The notes: generated by a model from the sequence alone, not told the origin. Numbered from the stretch's first letter, positions 40,991-49,980 are shown. The stretch: DNA of 64,000 nucleotides from Conexibacter woesei Iso977N (GCF_000424625.1 NZ_AUKG01000001.1:1736001-1800000), one strand, 5' to 3'. Numbers and translations: made by a program.

Positions 40991-41974
40991 GTGGTGCTCC
41001 CGACGCGCCGCGTCCTCGTCACGGGCGTGTCCGGTCCGCTGGGCGCGCGCGTCGCCGCGCGCCTGGCCGCCGACCCGTCGGTCGAGCACGTCATCGGCCT
41101 GGACTCGCGCCGGCCGCCCGCGCCGCTGGCCGAGCGCATCACCTACGTCGAGGCGGACCTGCGCCGCTCCGACCTCCAGCAGATCCTGAAGGTGGCGGCG
41201 CCGCACGTCGTCGTCCACCAGGACATCGTCCAGTTCCCGGAGCCGGGGCGCAGCGCCCGCGCGCTGCACGACCTCAACGTCATCGGGACGCTCCAGCTGC
41301 TGGCGGCCTGCGACCACCTGCCCCAGCTGCAGGCGGTCGTCGTCAGGGGCAGCGCCGCGATCTACGGCTCGGCCCCCGACGCGCCCGCGTTCTTCACCGA
41401 GTCGCTCGCGCGCCGCGGCGTGCTGACCACGCGCTTCCAGCGCGACGTCGCCGAGCTGGAGCGCCTGATCGAGGCGTTCGCGCGCCGCCATCCCGCGGTC
41501 GTCTGCTGCGTACTGCGGATGCAGCCGATCATCGGCCGCGGGCTGACGTCGCCGATCATGAAGCTCTTCGCGGCGCCGGTCGTCCCGACGTTCCTGGGCT
41601 TCGACCCGCGCCTGCAGTTCCTGCTCGACGAGGACGCGATCGGCGCGCTGGCCGCCGCGGTCGACCGGCCGGTGCGCGGCGCGGTCAACGTGGCGGGCGA
41701 CGGCACGGTCTCGCTGGCGCGGTCGCTGCGGCGGCTGGGCAAGCGCGCGCTGCCGATCGCCGGGCCGCTCTACGCGCCGACGGTGAGCGCGCTGGCGCGC
41801 GCCGGGCTGGTCCCGGCGCTGCAGGACGACGTGATCCGCTACCTGCGCCACGGGCGCGGCGTCGACACCACGCGGATGAAGCGGGAGCTGAGGTTCGTTC
41901 CGACCCATACGACGGCCGAGGCGATCGACGCGGTCGCCTCCGCGATCAAGGACGACAACAAGGTGGTGGCGTGA
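40991..41974 (+). CDS. NAD-dependent epimerase/dehydratase (extended SDR)
   Basis: A 327-residue Rossmann-fold protein: RRVLVTGVSGPLGARVAARL (NAD motif, TGxxGxxG) and EADLRRSDL. The catalytic Tyr expected in a YxxxK motif is not obvious after RGSAAIYGSAP, so it may be a non-catalytic SDR or have another chemistry. Start is GTG 40991 (or 40994). It is coupled to the acyltransferase gene, suggesting a lipid or envelope role (inference). Confidence 0.78.
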   Translation: MVLPTRRVLVTGVSGPLGARVAARLAADPSVEHVIGLDSRRPPAPLAERITYVEADLRRSDLQQILKVAAPHVVVHQDIVQFPEPGRSARALHDLNVIGTLQLLAACDHLPQLQAVVVRGSAAIYGSAPDAPAFFTESLARRGVLTTRFQRDVAELERLIEAFARRHPAVVCCVLRMQPIIGRGLTSPIMKLFAAPVVPTFLGFDPRLQFLLDEDAIGALAAAVDRPVRGAVNVAGDGTVSLARSLRRLGKRALPIAGPLYAPTVSALARAGLVPALQDDVIRYLRHGRGVDTTRMKRELRFVPTHTTAEAIDAVASAIKDDNKVVA

Positions 41975-42816
41975 TGCTCGGCCTCGGGCTCGTCCGCGAG
42001 CTGGGCCGCGCGGCCGACGTCGTCGCCAAGCGCCTGCGCGGCGAGTACGACGAGGACGAGTGGGGCTTCGACCCCGAGTTCGCCGACGCCGCCGCGCCGT
42101 TGTTGTCGTTCTTGTACGACCGCTGGTGGCGCGTGACCGCGACGGGGACCGAGCACGTCCCGCGCGAGGGGCGTGCGTTGTTGGTGGCCAACCACGCGGG
42201 CGTGCTGCCGTGGGACGCGACGATGATGGCGCTCGCGCTGCGCCGCGCGGGCGTGTCGCGGGACCCGCGGTTCCTGGTTTTGGATTGGGCCTTCGGGCTG
42301 CCGTGGGCGTCGGTGGCGATCCGGCGCGGTGGCGGCGTCCCGGCCAGCCCCTACAACGCGCTGCGGCTGCTGGAGCAGGACCACCTCGTGATGGTCTTCC
42401 CGGAGGGCGCCAAGGGCGTCGGCAAGCCGTGGTCGGAGCGCTACCGCCTGCAGCGCTTCGGGCGCGGCGGGTTCGTGGAGCTGGCGCTGCGCACGGGCGC
42501 GCCGATCGTCCCGTGCGCGGTCGTCGGCAGCGAGGAGATCTACCCCAAGCTGGGCGAGATTCCGGGCGTGGCGAGGCTGCTCGGCGCGCCGTACATGCCG
42601 ATCACACCCACGTTCCCGCTGCTCGGCCCGTTCGGCGCGATCCCGCTGCCGTCGCGCTGGCGGCTCGCGTTCGGCGCGCCGATCGAGCTCGGCGGGCTCG
42701 GGCCGGAGGACGCCGACGACCGCGCGACGGTCCTGGAGATCGCCGAGGACGTGCGCGGCCGGATCCAGAGCATGGTGTACGACAACCTGATCGAGCGTCA
42801 GGGAGCGTTCCGATGA
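41974..42816 (+). CDS. Lysophospholipid acyltransferase (PlsC-like)
   Basis: A 280-residue acyltransferase of the PlsC/AGPAT superfamily: catalytic block ANHAGVLPWDATMM, second block RRGGGVPAS, third VMVFPEGAKGVGK, and IVPCAVVGSEEIYP. It transfers fatty acyl groups to a glycerolipid or related acceptor at the inner membrane. The ATG at 41974 overlaps the epimerase stop by 1 nt (TGATG); an in-frame GTG precedes it. The ending YDNLIERQGAFR is typical of actinobacterial members. Confidence 0.85.
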   Translation: MLGLGLVRELGRAADVVAKRLRGEYDEDEWGFDPEFADAAAPLLSFLYDRWWRVTATGTEHVPREGRALLVANHAGVLPWDATMMALALRRAGVSRDPRFLVLDWAFGLPWASVAIRRGGGVPASPYNALRLLEQDHLVMVFPEGAKGVGKPWSERYRLQRFGRGGFVELALRTGAPIVPCAVVGSEEIYPKLGEIPGVARLLGAPYMPITPTFPLLGPFGAIPLPSRWRLAFGAPIELGGLGPEDADDRATVLEIAEDVRGRIQSMVYDNLIERQGAFR

Positions 42817-42935
42817 CGTTGACTTCGCGCTCCGGTCGGAGTACCCATAGGAGTCAGAAGCAGGTCGCAAAGTGGGTGGCTCGATCACACCCGCAAGGTG
42901 CCGCCCAGTCGTGGACGAGCGCCGTCGGCCTCGTC

Positions 42936-42982
42936 GCGGGCCGTGCCCGCGGGCGGCGGGATCTCCACCGGGATCCCGCCGC
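42936..42982 (+). terminator. Two hairpins between the acyltransferase and MerR-cyclase genes
   Basis: GCGGG-CCGTG-CCCGC (42936-42950) is followed by a perfect 11-bp stem GCGGCGGGATC/GATCCCGCCGC (42953-42963 with 42972-42982). No T-run follows, and the second stem ends only 18 nt before GTG 43001, so it could end the upstream operon or control the next gene. The gap 42817-43000 holds no gene. Confidence 0.5.
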
Positions 42983-43000
42983 TGATATGAGGTGGGTCGG

Positions 43001-44224
43001 GTGAGCGACGAGCTGCCCGAGACGCTGACGCTGCCCGACGTCGCGCGCCGTGTCGGCGTGACGCCGTCGACGCTGCGGCGCTGGGTGTCGTCCGGGCTGG
43101 TGACGCTGGGCGACGACGGGCTGCCGTCCGCGGCGACGCTGGCGAGCGCGCGCGTGGTCGCGCGGCTGCGCGAGCGCGGGTTCTCGCTGCAGGAGATCCG
43201 GGAGGCGACGGAGTCCGGCAAGCTCGCGTCGTCCTACATCGAGGGCCTGCTGCCCGACGCGCCCGCGCACTGGACGCTGGAGCGCGCGGCGCGTGAGACC
43301 GGGCTGGAGCCGGCGCTGATCGAGCGCATCTTCATGTCGATGGGGTTCGGCGCGCAGGGCGGCCTGGACCATCTGACCGATGACGACGTCCAATTGCTCC
43401 GCTATGCCGCGGCGGTGCTGGCGGCGGGGCTGCCGCTGGTGGCGTTCCTGCAGCTGGTCCGGGTCTACGGGACCGCGATGTCGCAGATCGCCGACGCGGA
43501 GGTCCGGCTGTTCCACCTGTACGTGCACGAGCCGCTGATGCGCGACGGCGTCCCGGGGTGGGAGATGGCCGAGGAGATGGCCGGCCTGGCGCGGGAGATC
43601 CTGCCGCTGGCCTCGCCGATCATGGACCACGCGCACAACCGGTTCCTGCAGCACTTCATCGAGCAGGACGTGATCGGCCACATGGAGGCCGACCTCGGCG
43701 ACGGGCCGCTGGACCTCGGGCGCCTGCGCGTGGCGATCGCGTTCGCCGACCTCGCGGGCTACACGAGGCTGACCGAGGAGGTCGGCGACGAGGAGGCGGT
43801 CAGCGCCGTGGAGCGGTTCGTGGAGCATGTCGAGCTGTCGCTGCCCGACGACGCGCGGATCATCAAGACGATCGGCGACGAGGTGATGGTCGTCGGGTCC
43901 GATCCGGGCGCGCTGCTGGACTGGGCGGTGACGTTCCAGCGCGACGTCGCGCAGCGGCCGCTGCCGCGGATCGGCATGCACTACGGCGAGACGCTGTACC
44001 GCGACGGCGACTACTACGGCCGCGAGGTCAACCAGGCCTCGCGCGTGGCGGCGCGGGCGGCGGGCGGCGAGGTGCTGGTCACGCGGCCGGTCAAGGACGC
44101 TGCGCGTCCCGGGCTGGCCTTCGACCGGATCGGCGAGGTGCGCCTGAAGGGCTTCACGGAGGCGACCGAGCTGTTCCTGGCGCGCCAGGGGGAGCGGCGG
44201 CGGAGGGGACGCCGCCGTGGCTGA
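43001..44224 (+). CDS. MerR-type helix-turn-helix fused to class III nucleotidyl cyclase
   Basis: A 407-residue protein. Residues 1-70 form a MerR-like DNA-binding domain (LTLPDVARRVGVTPSTLRRWVSSGLV). A helical middle (~70-225) may sense a signal. The C-terminal class III adenylate/guanylate cyclase domain (~230-400) keeps the metal Asp residues (AIAFADLAGYT and TIGDEVMVV), the substrate Lys (IIKTIGDE) and the catalytic Asn/Arg pair (EVNQASRVAARA), so it looks active. GTG 43001 follows GAGGTGGG. It overlaps tilS by 8 nt. Confidence 0.85.
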   Translation: MSDELPETLTLPDVARRVGVTPSTLRRWVSSGLVTLGDDGLPSAATLASARVVARLRERGFSLQEIREATESGKLASSYIEGLLPDAPAHWTLERAARETGLEPALIERIFMSMGFGAQGGLDHLTDDDVQLLRYAAAVLAAGLPLVAFLQLVRVYGTAMSQIADAEVRLFHLYVHEPLMRDGVPGWEMAEEMAGLAREILPLASPIMDHAHNRFLQHFIEQDVIGHMEADLGDGPLDLGRLRVAIAFADLAGYTRLTEEVGDEEAVSAVERFVEHVELSLPDDARIIKTIGDEVMVVGSDPGALLDWAVTFQRDVAQRPLPRIGMHYGETLYRDGDYYGREVNQASRVAARAAGGEVLVTRPVKDAARPGLAFDRIGEVRLKGFTEATELFLARQGERRRRGRRRG

Positions 44225-45164
44225 TCTCGTCGAGCGCGTCCGGGCGACCGGGCTGCTCGACGGCCCGGTGGTGGTGCTGCTCTCGGGCGGGCGGGACTCG
44301 ACGGCGCTGCTCGACCTCGCGGTGGTGCTCCTGGGCGCGGAGCGCGTCCGCGCGGTGCACGTCGACTACGGGCTCCGGGGCGTCGCCTCGGACGCGGACC
44401 GGGAGTGGTGCGTCGCGTTGTGCGACAGGCTGGGCGTGCACCTAGATGTAGTACATGTCGCAAGGCCGGAAGGCTCAGGGAACCTCCAGGCCTGGGCGCG
44501 CGACGTCCGCTACGCGCGCGGCGCGGCGGCGGTCCAGGCGTTCCGGCCGGACGCGCGGCTCGCCGTCGGCCACACGCTCAGCGACCAGGTCGAGACCATC
44601 ATGTACCGGTTGGCCGTCTCGCCCGGGCGGCGGGCGCTGCTGGGGATGGAGGCCGCACGCGGCCTGCTCGTCCGGCCGCTGCTGGCCGCCGAGGTCACGC
44701 GCGCCGAGACCGCGACGTGGTGCCTGGACCGCGGGCTGGCGTGGCGCGAGGACGCGTCGAACCTCGACCGCGCCTTCGCGCGGGCGCGCGTCCGGGAGGA
44801 CCTCCTGCCCGCCCTGCGCGCGGTCGACGAGCGCGCCGAGGTCAACGTCCTGCGGACCGCGGCGCTGCTGCGCGAGGAGGCGGCGGTGCTCGACGAGGTC
44901 GTCGCGCGCGAGCTGGAGCCCGACGGCGCCTCGATCGCGCGTGATCGGCTCGCGGCGCTGCCACCCGCGCTGGCCCGGCTGGTCCTGCGGCGGCTGGCCG
45001 AGGACGCCACCGGGACGCTCTGCGCGCGGGCCGCGACGCGCCTTGACGACGTTCTTGCACTGGGCCCCAACGGCCTGCTGGACCTGGGCGACGGGGCCCG
45101 CGCGGCGGTGGTCTCCGGGACCGTCCGGGTGGGGCGCACCCCCGCGCGCGAGCCGAAGCGTTAG
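44217..45164 (+). CDS. tilS: tRNA(Ile)-lysidine synthase TilS
   Basis: TilS adds lysine to C34 of the CAU-anticodon isoleucine tRNA, so AUA is read as Ile. The PP-loop is LLSGGRDSTALLD (SGGxDS form), followed by VHVDYGLRG and AVGHTLSDQVETIMYRL, all family signatures. At 315 residues it lacks the larger C-terminal domains of long TilS forms. GTG start with GGAGGGGACGCC before it; followed by hpt and ftsH, the standard bacterial order. Confidence 0.92.
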   Translation: MADLVERVRATGLLDGPVVVLLSGGRDSTALLDLAVVLLGAERVRAVHVDYGLRGVASDADREWCVALCDRLGVHLDVVHVARPEGSGNLQAWARDVRYARGAAAVQAFRPDARLAVGHTLSDQVETIMYRLAVSPGRRALLGMEAARGLLVRPLLAAEVTRAETATWCLDRGLAWREDASNLDRAFARARVREDLLPALRAVDERAEVNVLRTAALLREEAAVLDEVVARELEPDGASIARDRLAALPPALARLVLRRLAEDATGTLCARAATRLDDVLALGPNGLLDLGDGARAAVVSGTVRVGRTPAREPKR

Positions 45165-45167
45165 CGT
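45162..45167 (+). promoter_or_regulatory. -10 box of hpt fused to the tilS stop codon
   Basis: TAGCGT, 9 nt before ATG 45177; its TAG is the tilS stop. Predicts an internal leaderless hpt transcript. Confidence 0.5.
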
Positions 45168-45176
45168 CCCCGGCCC

Positions 45177-45707
45177 ATGCGGGACCCACAGATCGGCGAG
45201 ATCCTCGTCCAGCCCGACGACCTCAAGCAGAAGGTGCGCGAGATCGGCCAGCAGATCTCGGCCGACTACGCGGGCAAGGACCTGCTGCTCGTGTGCGTCC
45301 TCAAGGGGGCGGTCTTCTTCCTGGCCGACCTCATGCGCCACATCGAGATCCCGTGCGAGGTGGACTTCATGGCCGTCTCGTCGTACGGGTCGGAGACCGA
45401 CTCCTCCGGGGTCGTCCGGATCCTCAAGGACCTCGACCGGCCGATCGCCGGCCGTGATGTCCTGATCGTCGAGGACATCGTGGACTCCGGGCTGACGCTG
45501 CAGTACCTGATGCGCAACCTCGGGTCGCGCAAGCCGGCGTCGCTGGAGGTGTGCGCGCTGCTGACCAAGCCGGACCGCCGGAAGGTCGAGCTGCCCACGC
45601 GGTACGTGGGCTTCGAGATCCCCGACAAGTTCGCGATCGGGTACGGCCTGGACGTGGCCGAGCGCTACCGCAACCTGCCGTATGTAGCAGCGTTGACGGA
45701 TGGCTAG
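45177..45707 (+). CDS. hpt: Hypoxanthine phosphoribosyltransferase
   Basis: A 176-residue purine salvage enzyme: hypoxanthine/guanine + PRPP to IMP/GMP. The PRPP motif reads DVLIVEDIVDSGLTLQYL; the N-terminal LLVCVLKGAVFFLADL and SSYGSETDSSG flexible loop and the C-terminal VGFEIPDKFAIGYGLD are characteristic. Neighbours tilS and ftsH match the classic cluster. Confidence 0.94.
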   Translation: MRDPQIGEILVQPDDLKQKVREIGQQISADYAGKDLLLVCVLKGAVFFLADLMRHIEIPCEVDFMAVSSYGSETDSSGVVRILKDLDRPIAGRDVLIVEDIVDSGLTLQYLMRNLGSRKPASLEVCALLTKPDRRKVELPTRYVGFEIPDKFAIGYGLDVAERYRNLPYVAALTDG

Positions 45708-45788
45708 ACGAACCGGACGGGCTTCCCAGATGCCCCTGGTACCCTCAAGCCTTTCCCGAGCGATGCGAAAGCAGTCCGCGTACCCCTC

Positions 45789-47780
45789 ATGAGCAGGTTC
45801 TTCAAGAGCGCCGCCTTCCCCATCCTGATCGTGGTGGTGCTGGCCTTCTTCGCCCAGAAGCTGATCTCCACGGGCGATCAGAAGGCGCCGCCCACGTACG
45901 GCCAGTTCGTCGCAGACCTTCAGACGAAGGGCGTCATCAAGAACGTCGACCTGAAGACCAAGGACAACGTGGTCGCGGTCACGCAGACGGATGGCAAGAA
46001 GTACGAGACCGGCTTCACCGACCAGGGTGTCTCGACGCTGCAGAACCAGCTGCAGGTCGCCAAGAAGAACGGGTTCATCCAGAACTACGACGTGGAGCCA
46101 CGCAAGTCGTCGGCTCTACTGGGGCTGCTGACGTACGTGCTGCCCTTCGTGATCTTCATCGCGTTCTGGATCTTCCTGATGAACCAGGTCCAAGGCGGCG
46201 GGTCGAAGGTGATGTCCTTCGGCAAGTCGCGGGCCAAGCGCATGTCGGTGGACTCGCCGAAGATCACGTTCCGCGACGTCGCGGGCGTGGACGAGGCGGT
46301 CGAGGAGCTCCACGAGATCAAGGAGTTCCTGGAGAACCCGAAGAAGTTCCAGGCGCTGGGGGCGCGGATCCCGAAGGGGGTCCTGCTGTACGGGCCTCCG
46401 GGCACCGGCAAGACGCTGCTGGCGCGCGCGGTCGCCGGTGAGGCGGGCGTGCCGTTCTTCTCGATCTCCGGCTCGGACTTCGTCGAGATGTTCGTCGGTG
46501 TCGGCGCCTCGCGCGTGCGTGACCTGTTCGAGCAGGCCAAGCAGAACTCCCCGTGCATCATCTTCATGGACGAGATCGACGCGGTGGGTCGCCACCGCGG
46601 TGCCGGTCTCGGCGGCGGGCACGACGAGCGCGAGCAGACGCTGAACCAGCTGCTCGTCGAGATGGACGGCTTCGAGATGAAGGACAACATCATCTTGATC
46701 GCCGCCACCAACCGCCCGGACATCCTGGACCCGGCGCTGCTGCGCCCGGGCCGCTTCGACCGCCAGATCGTCGTCGACCGCCCCGACCGCAAGGGCCGCT
46801 CGAAGATCCTCGAGGTCCACACGCGCGGCAAGCCGCTGGCCAAGGAGATCAACGTCGACGACCTCGCCGGTCAGACGCCAGGCTTCACGGGCGCGGATCT
46901 CTCGAACCTGGTCAACGAGGCTGCGCTGCTCGCCGCCCGCAACGGCAAGCGCGAGATCACGCAGAACGAGCTCGAAGAGGGGATCATGCGCGTGATCGCG
47001 GGTCCCGAGAAGAAGACCCGTGTGATGGGCGAGAAGGAACGGCTCATCACGGCCTACCACGAGATGGGCCACGCGATCGTCGGGCACTTCCTCGAGCACT
47101 CCGACCCGGTGCACAAGGTGTCGATCATCTCGCGCGGCCAGGCGCTGGGGTACACGATCTCGATGCCGCAGGAGGACAAGTTCCTCACGACGCGCGCCGA
47201 GCTGCAGGACACCATGGCGATGACGCTGGGTGGCCGCGCGGCGGAGGAGATCGTCTTCCAGGAGATCACGACCGGCGCCTCCAACGACTTGGAGAAGGTC
47301 ACCGCGACCGCGAAGCAGATGGTCATGCGGTTCGGCATGAGCGAGCGGCTCGGCCCGCGCGTCTTCGGCCACGACCACGGTCAGCCGTTCCTGGGTCGCG
47401 AGTTCTCGAGCGAGCCGGACTACTCCGACGAGATCGCTCGCGAGATCGACGACGAGATCCGCCGGATCGTCGAGAGCGCCCACCAGCGCGCGAAGGACAT
47501 CCTCGAGGAGCACCGCGAGCACCTCACCGTGATCTCGGAGATCCTCCTGAAGCGCGAGACGATCGAGAAGGAGGAGTTCGTCGCGCTCCTCGACGGCAAG
47601 ACCGAAGAGGACGTCTTCGGCCCCGACGAGACGCCCGACGAGTCCACCCCTCCGGGCACCGCGGCCCCGGCCGACAAGGCCGGCCGCGAAGCCCCCCGCC
47701 CCCTGCCCCGCCCGGGCCTGGCCGGCGGCGGCGTCGAAGCCCGCGGCCTCGACGCACCGGAGAGACCCGGCCTCGCATAG
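45789..47780 (+). CDS. ftsH: ATP-dependent zinc metalloprotease FtsH
   Basis: A 663-residue membrane AAA+ protease that degrades unstable and misassembled membrane proteins. It has two membrane helices (about 8-25 and 111-131), Walker A GPPGTGKT (202-209), Walker [14 protein letters not shown], the second region of homology [21 protein letters not shown], and the zinc site HEMGH (424-428) with later SNDLEKVT. The last ~40 residues are a Pro-rich disordered tail. It ends at a strong terminator. Confidence 0.96.
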   Translation: MSRFFKSAAFPILIVVVLAFFAQKLISTGDQKAPPTYGQFVADLQTKGVIKNVDLKTKDNVVAVTQTDGKKYETGFTDQGVSTLQNQLQVAKKNGFIQNYDVEPRKSSALLGLLTYVLPFVIFIAFWIFLMNQVQGGGSKVMSFGKSRAKRMSVDSPKITFRDVAGVDEAVEELHEIKEFLENPKKFQALGARIPKGVLLYGPPGTGKTLLARAVAGEAGVPFFSISGSDFVEMFVGVGASRVRDLFEQAKQNSPCIIFMDEIDAVGRHRGAGLGGGHDEREQTLNQLLVEMDGFEMKDNIILIAATNRPDILDPALLRPGRFDRQIVVDRPDRKGRSKILEVHTRGKPLAKEINVDDLAGQTPGFTGADLSNLVNEAALLAARNGKREITQNELEEGIMRVIAGPEKKTRVMGEKERLITAYHEMGHAIVGHFLEHSDPVHKVSIISRGQALGYTISMPQEDKFLTTRAELQDTMAMTLGGRAAEEIVFQEITTGASNDLEKVTATAKQMVMRFGMSERLGPRVFGHDHGQPFLGREFSSEPDYSDEIAREIDDEIRRIVESAHQRAKDILEEHREHLTVISEILLKRETIEKEEFVALLDGKTEEDVFGPDETPDESTPPGTAAPADKAGREAPRPLPRPGLAGGGVEARGLDAPERPGLA

Positions 47781-47787
47781 CTTCACC

Positions 47788-47822
47788 CAACGCGCCCCGG
47801 CTTTGCCGGGGCGCGTTGCGTT
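47788..47822 (+). terminator. Intrinsic terminator of the tilS-hpt-ftsH operon
   Basis: AACGCGCCCCGGC-TTT-GCCGGGGCGCGTT, a perfect 13-bp stem with a 3-nt loop, followed by GCGTTT. Confidence 0.85.
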
Positions 47823-47830
47823 TAACGACC

Positions 47831-47958
47831 CTCGCTAGACGCGCCTCGTCGCTGGCGGTCGCGCGGCCGCCGCGGGGCGGTCGACGTCGACGGTGCTGCG
47901 GGCGTGTCGCCATCGGTGCGTGGTCGCGGGTGGTGACGCGGCCCTCGCGCTCTTCGCG
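47831..47958. repeat. Dispersed single copy of the 2691-3090 repeat
   Basis: It matches the ~133-bp unit in order and spacing: TAGACGCGCCTCGTCG, GGTCGCGCGGCCG, GCGGGGCGGTCGACGTCG, GTGTCGCCATC, GCGTGGTCG, CTCGCGCTCTTCGCG. It lies just after the ftsH terminator in a gene-free stretch of ~315 bp (47781-48095). Confidence 0.65.
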
Positions 47959-48095
47959 ATCGCAGCGGGGTGACATCAACGCTTCTTGCGGCACCGGCGC
48001 AGGAACGAGCTGCAAATGCGGAGACTTCGTGACGGCGCTGCATCGATCCGGCGTCAAACGCAGGAACTCTGAGCGACTGGTGGCATCGTGCGCTC

Positions 48096-48473
48096 GTGGC
48101 CGCCGCTCTCCATCTCGCGACGAAGGTCTTCGGACCGTTCTGTCGCCTCCGGACGCCCGGCGAGTCGCAGGACGATGCGACCGCCGTTCTGCAGGCGCTC
48201 AGCGGCGAGATCTGGGGGCGGATGCGGAATGGCGTCGCGATGCCGGCGGTGGAGGCCTATGGACGCGGGCTCCGGAGCGGCGAGCGCGGGATCGAGTTCT
48301 ATGCCTTGACGGCTCCCGATCGGGAGTGGGGCATGCGACCGTATTGGACCGTGCCCGGGTCGCACTTCCGCATCGAGCGGGACGCAGACGGTCGAGAAGT
48401 CGGCAAGCTGCAGGTAGCCTTCGTCCGGATCACCCAGGACCTCCTCGATGCCGCCGCCGTCATCAACCGCTAG
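48096..48473 (+). CDS. Protein of unknown function (first of a pair)
   Basis: A 125-residue soluble protein (LALHLATKVFGPF-like helix, then YGRGLRSGERGIEFYALTAPD, ending KLQVAFVRITQDLLDAAAVINR). GTG start with no clear ribosome-binding site. Codon use is a little less GC-biased than the neighbours. The next gene starts 26 nt before this one ends, so they look like a coupled pair. No family recognised; the reading is moderately uncertain. Confidence 0.5.
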   Translation: MAAALHLATKVFGPFCRLRTPGESQDDATAVLQALSGEIWGRMRNGVAMPAVEAYGRGLRSGERGIEFYALTAPDREWGMRPYWTVPGSHFRIERDADGREVGKLQVAFVRITQDLLDAAAVINR

Positions 48474-48864
48474 CACTTCGGTCGTCTGGGACGACCGGCA
48501 CGAGTCGCCGCCGGGCGACCAGGTTGCGGTCCTCGCGTTGACGCGGGCCGATTGGGAGGCGCTCGGCGCGAGGTTCTTCGCGTTCGAGGACTCGATCGGT
48601 GGGATCGGGCATCAGGCGACCGGTCGTATCGACCGTTCGGACGGTGAGAGCGTTCGCTTCGGTGTGCTCGACTACGACGGCGACTCGTCGTACCTGGTGG
48701 CGTCGTCGTGGGAGGACGCAGACGTGACGATCGTCGCGCTCGTCGCTGCGGGCGTGTCACCGGCGACGATCCTCGAGCGCATCCCGCCTTCCGAAAGGCA
48801 GATGCTCGAAGGCCGCGTCGCGGCGATCGAGCGGTGGATCGACGCGCAGCGCTCGCGCGCCTGA
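48448..48864 (+). CDS. Protein of unknown function (second of a pair)
   Basis: A 138-residue soluble protein with an alpha/beta pattern: DQVAVLALTRADWEALGARF, VRFGVLDYDGDSSYLVASSW, then a helical end (ILERIPPSERQMLEGRVAAIERWID). It overlaps the preceding gene by 26 nt. No family recognised; convergent with yaaA. Confidence 0.5.
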   Translation: MPPPSSTASTSVVWDDRHESPPGDQVAVLALTRADWEALGARFFAFEDSIGGIGHQATGRIDRSDGESVRFGVLDYDGDSSYLVASSWEDADVTIVALVAAGVSPATILERIPPSERQMLEGRVAAIERWIDAQRSRA

Positions 48865-48872
48865 GCCTAGGG

Positions 48873-49646
48873 TTACGCCGCTGCGATGACGTCGATGACG
48901 TGCGCGCCGCCGGGCTTGGCGGGTGGGGTCAGCTCGACGCGGCCGACGTCGGCGCCGCGTTCGGCGATGGTGGCGACGTCCTCGGGTGAGGTGATCGGCT
49001 TGGGCGACAGGAGCAGGTCGCGGGTCACGGAGCCGCGGACGGCCTTGGCCATGTGGGAGATCGGCTTGCCGGCGGCGGTCGAGGCCTTGACCTCGACCAG
49101 GGTGGACGCGCGCGGGCGCCAGGCCGCGGCGTAGCCGCCGGAGCGCATGTCGACCACGAGGTCGCCGGGTGCGTCGGGCAGGACCGACGTCAGTGCCGGG
49201 CGCCACCAGGCGGCGAGGCCGGAGCGGGTCAGCGCCGGGATCCGGGAGCCGATCGACAACCGGTAGGCGGGGATGTGGTCGTCCAAGGCCACGACGCCCC
49301 AGAGGGCGGAGGACACCAGCACGTGCTCGCGGGCGCGGGCCAGCGCCGCCTCGGGCAGTGAGGCCAGGTCCAGGTGCTGGAACAACACGCCGGTGTAGAC
49401 CTCGCCGGCCGGGCCGGCGGGCGCGTCGAGCAGCGCGGCGTCGCGGTCGACCTCGGCGCCCTGGCCGGCGCTCAGCCCCAGGTGCTCCAGCGCCCTCGTC
49501 CGGTTCCCCGACGCCATCCTCACCAGCGCCCGCAGCGCCTTCTCGCGGCGCGCTTCGAGCTCCGGGAACGTCAGCGACGAGACATCGACGGGCGCGCCGG
49601 ACGCGGGCGCGCGCTTGCCCTCGGAGGGCGGCAGGAGGACGAGCAC
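48873..49646 (-). CDS. yaaA: Peroxide stress protein YaaA family (DUF328)
   Basis: A 257-residue member of the YaaA/DUF328 family, which in E. coli lowers free iron during peroxide stress and has a DNA-binding fold. Signatures are LLPPSEGKRAP at the N-terminus, VLVSSALWGVVALDDHIPAYRLSI, VVDMRSGGYAAAWRP, and HMAKAVRGSVTRDLL. The GTG start is 8 nt after a TAGCGT -10 box, so it is predicted leaderless, and it is divergent from a small membrane protein gene 28 bp away. Confidence 0.85.
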   Translation of the reverse strand: MLVLLPPSEGKRAPASGAPVDVSSLTFPELEARREKALRALVRMASGNRTRALEHLGLSAGQGAEVDRDAALLDAPAGPAGEVYTGVLFQHLDLASLPEAALARAREHVLVSSALWGVVALDDHIPAYRLSIGSRIPALTRSGLAAWWRPALTSVLPDAPGDLVVDMRSGGYAAAWRPRASTLVEVKASTAAGKPISHMAKAVRGSVTRDLLLSPKPITSPEDVATIAERGADVGRVELTPPAKPGGAHVIDVIAAA

Positions 49647-49654
49647 GGCGCCGC

Positions 49655-49664
49655 ACGCTACAAC
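49655..49664. promoter_or_regulatory. Opposed -10 boxes sharing one TA step (yaaA / small membrane protein)
   Basis: ACGCTACAAC reads TAGCGT on the minus strand (8 nt before GTG 49646) and TACAAC on the plus strand (10 nt before ATG 49675), sharing TA at 49659-49660. Same layout as 18487-18496. Confidence 0.55.
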
Positions 49665-49674
49665 TCACGACACG

Positions 49675-49980
49675 ATGGATGACGGCCCGCGCACCGGAGG
49701 CCTGCAGGCGCTCCTGATCATCATCGGCGGCACCGCCGCCTACGTCACGTTCGGCGCCCACGCGTACGGCGCCGCGCCGTTCCTGATCGTCTGCGTCGGG
49801 CTGCTCGTGTGGTCCGAGATCTACGCCCGCCGCCGCGCGCGCGAGGACCGCGAAGAGCGCGAGCGCTACTTCCGCGACCGCCAGGTCCGGCGCATGGACT
49901 GGACCCGGAAGCCGGAGCTCCCGGGCCAGGACGCCGACTACGACGAGGGCTACGACCCCTTCAACGTCCCGGGCCGCTGA
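49675..49980 (+). CDS. Small membrane protein with charged tail
   Basis: A 101-residue protein with two membrane helices (LQALLIIIGGTAAYVTF and GAAPFLIVCVGLLVWSEIY), then a strongly charged helix (RRRAREDREERERYFRDRQ) and an acidic end (DADYDEGYDPF). Likely cytoplasmic tail. Function unknown. Confidence 0.6.
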   Translation: MDDGPRTGGLQALLIIIGGTAAYVTFGAHAYGAAPFLIVCVGLLVWSEIYARRRAREDREERERYFRDRQVRRMDWTRKPELPGQDADYDEGYDPFNVPGR

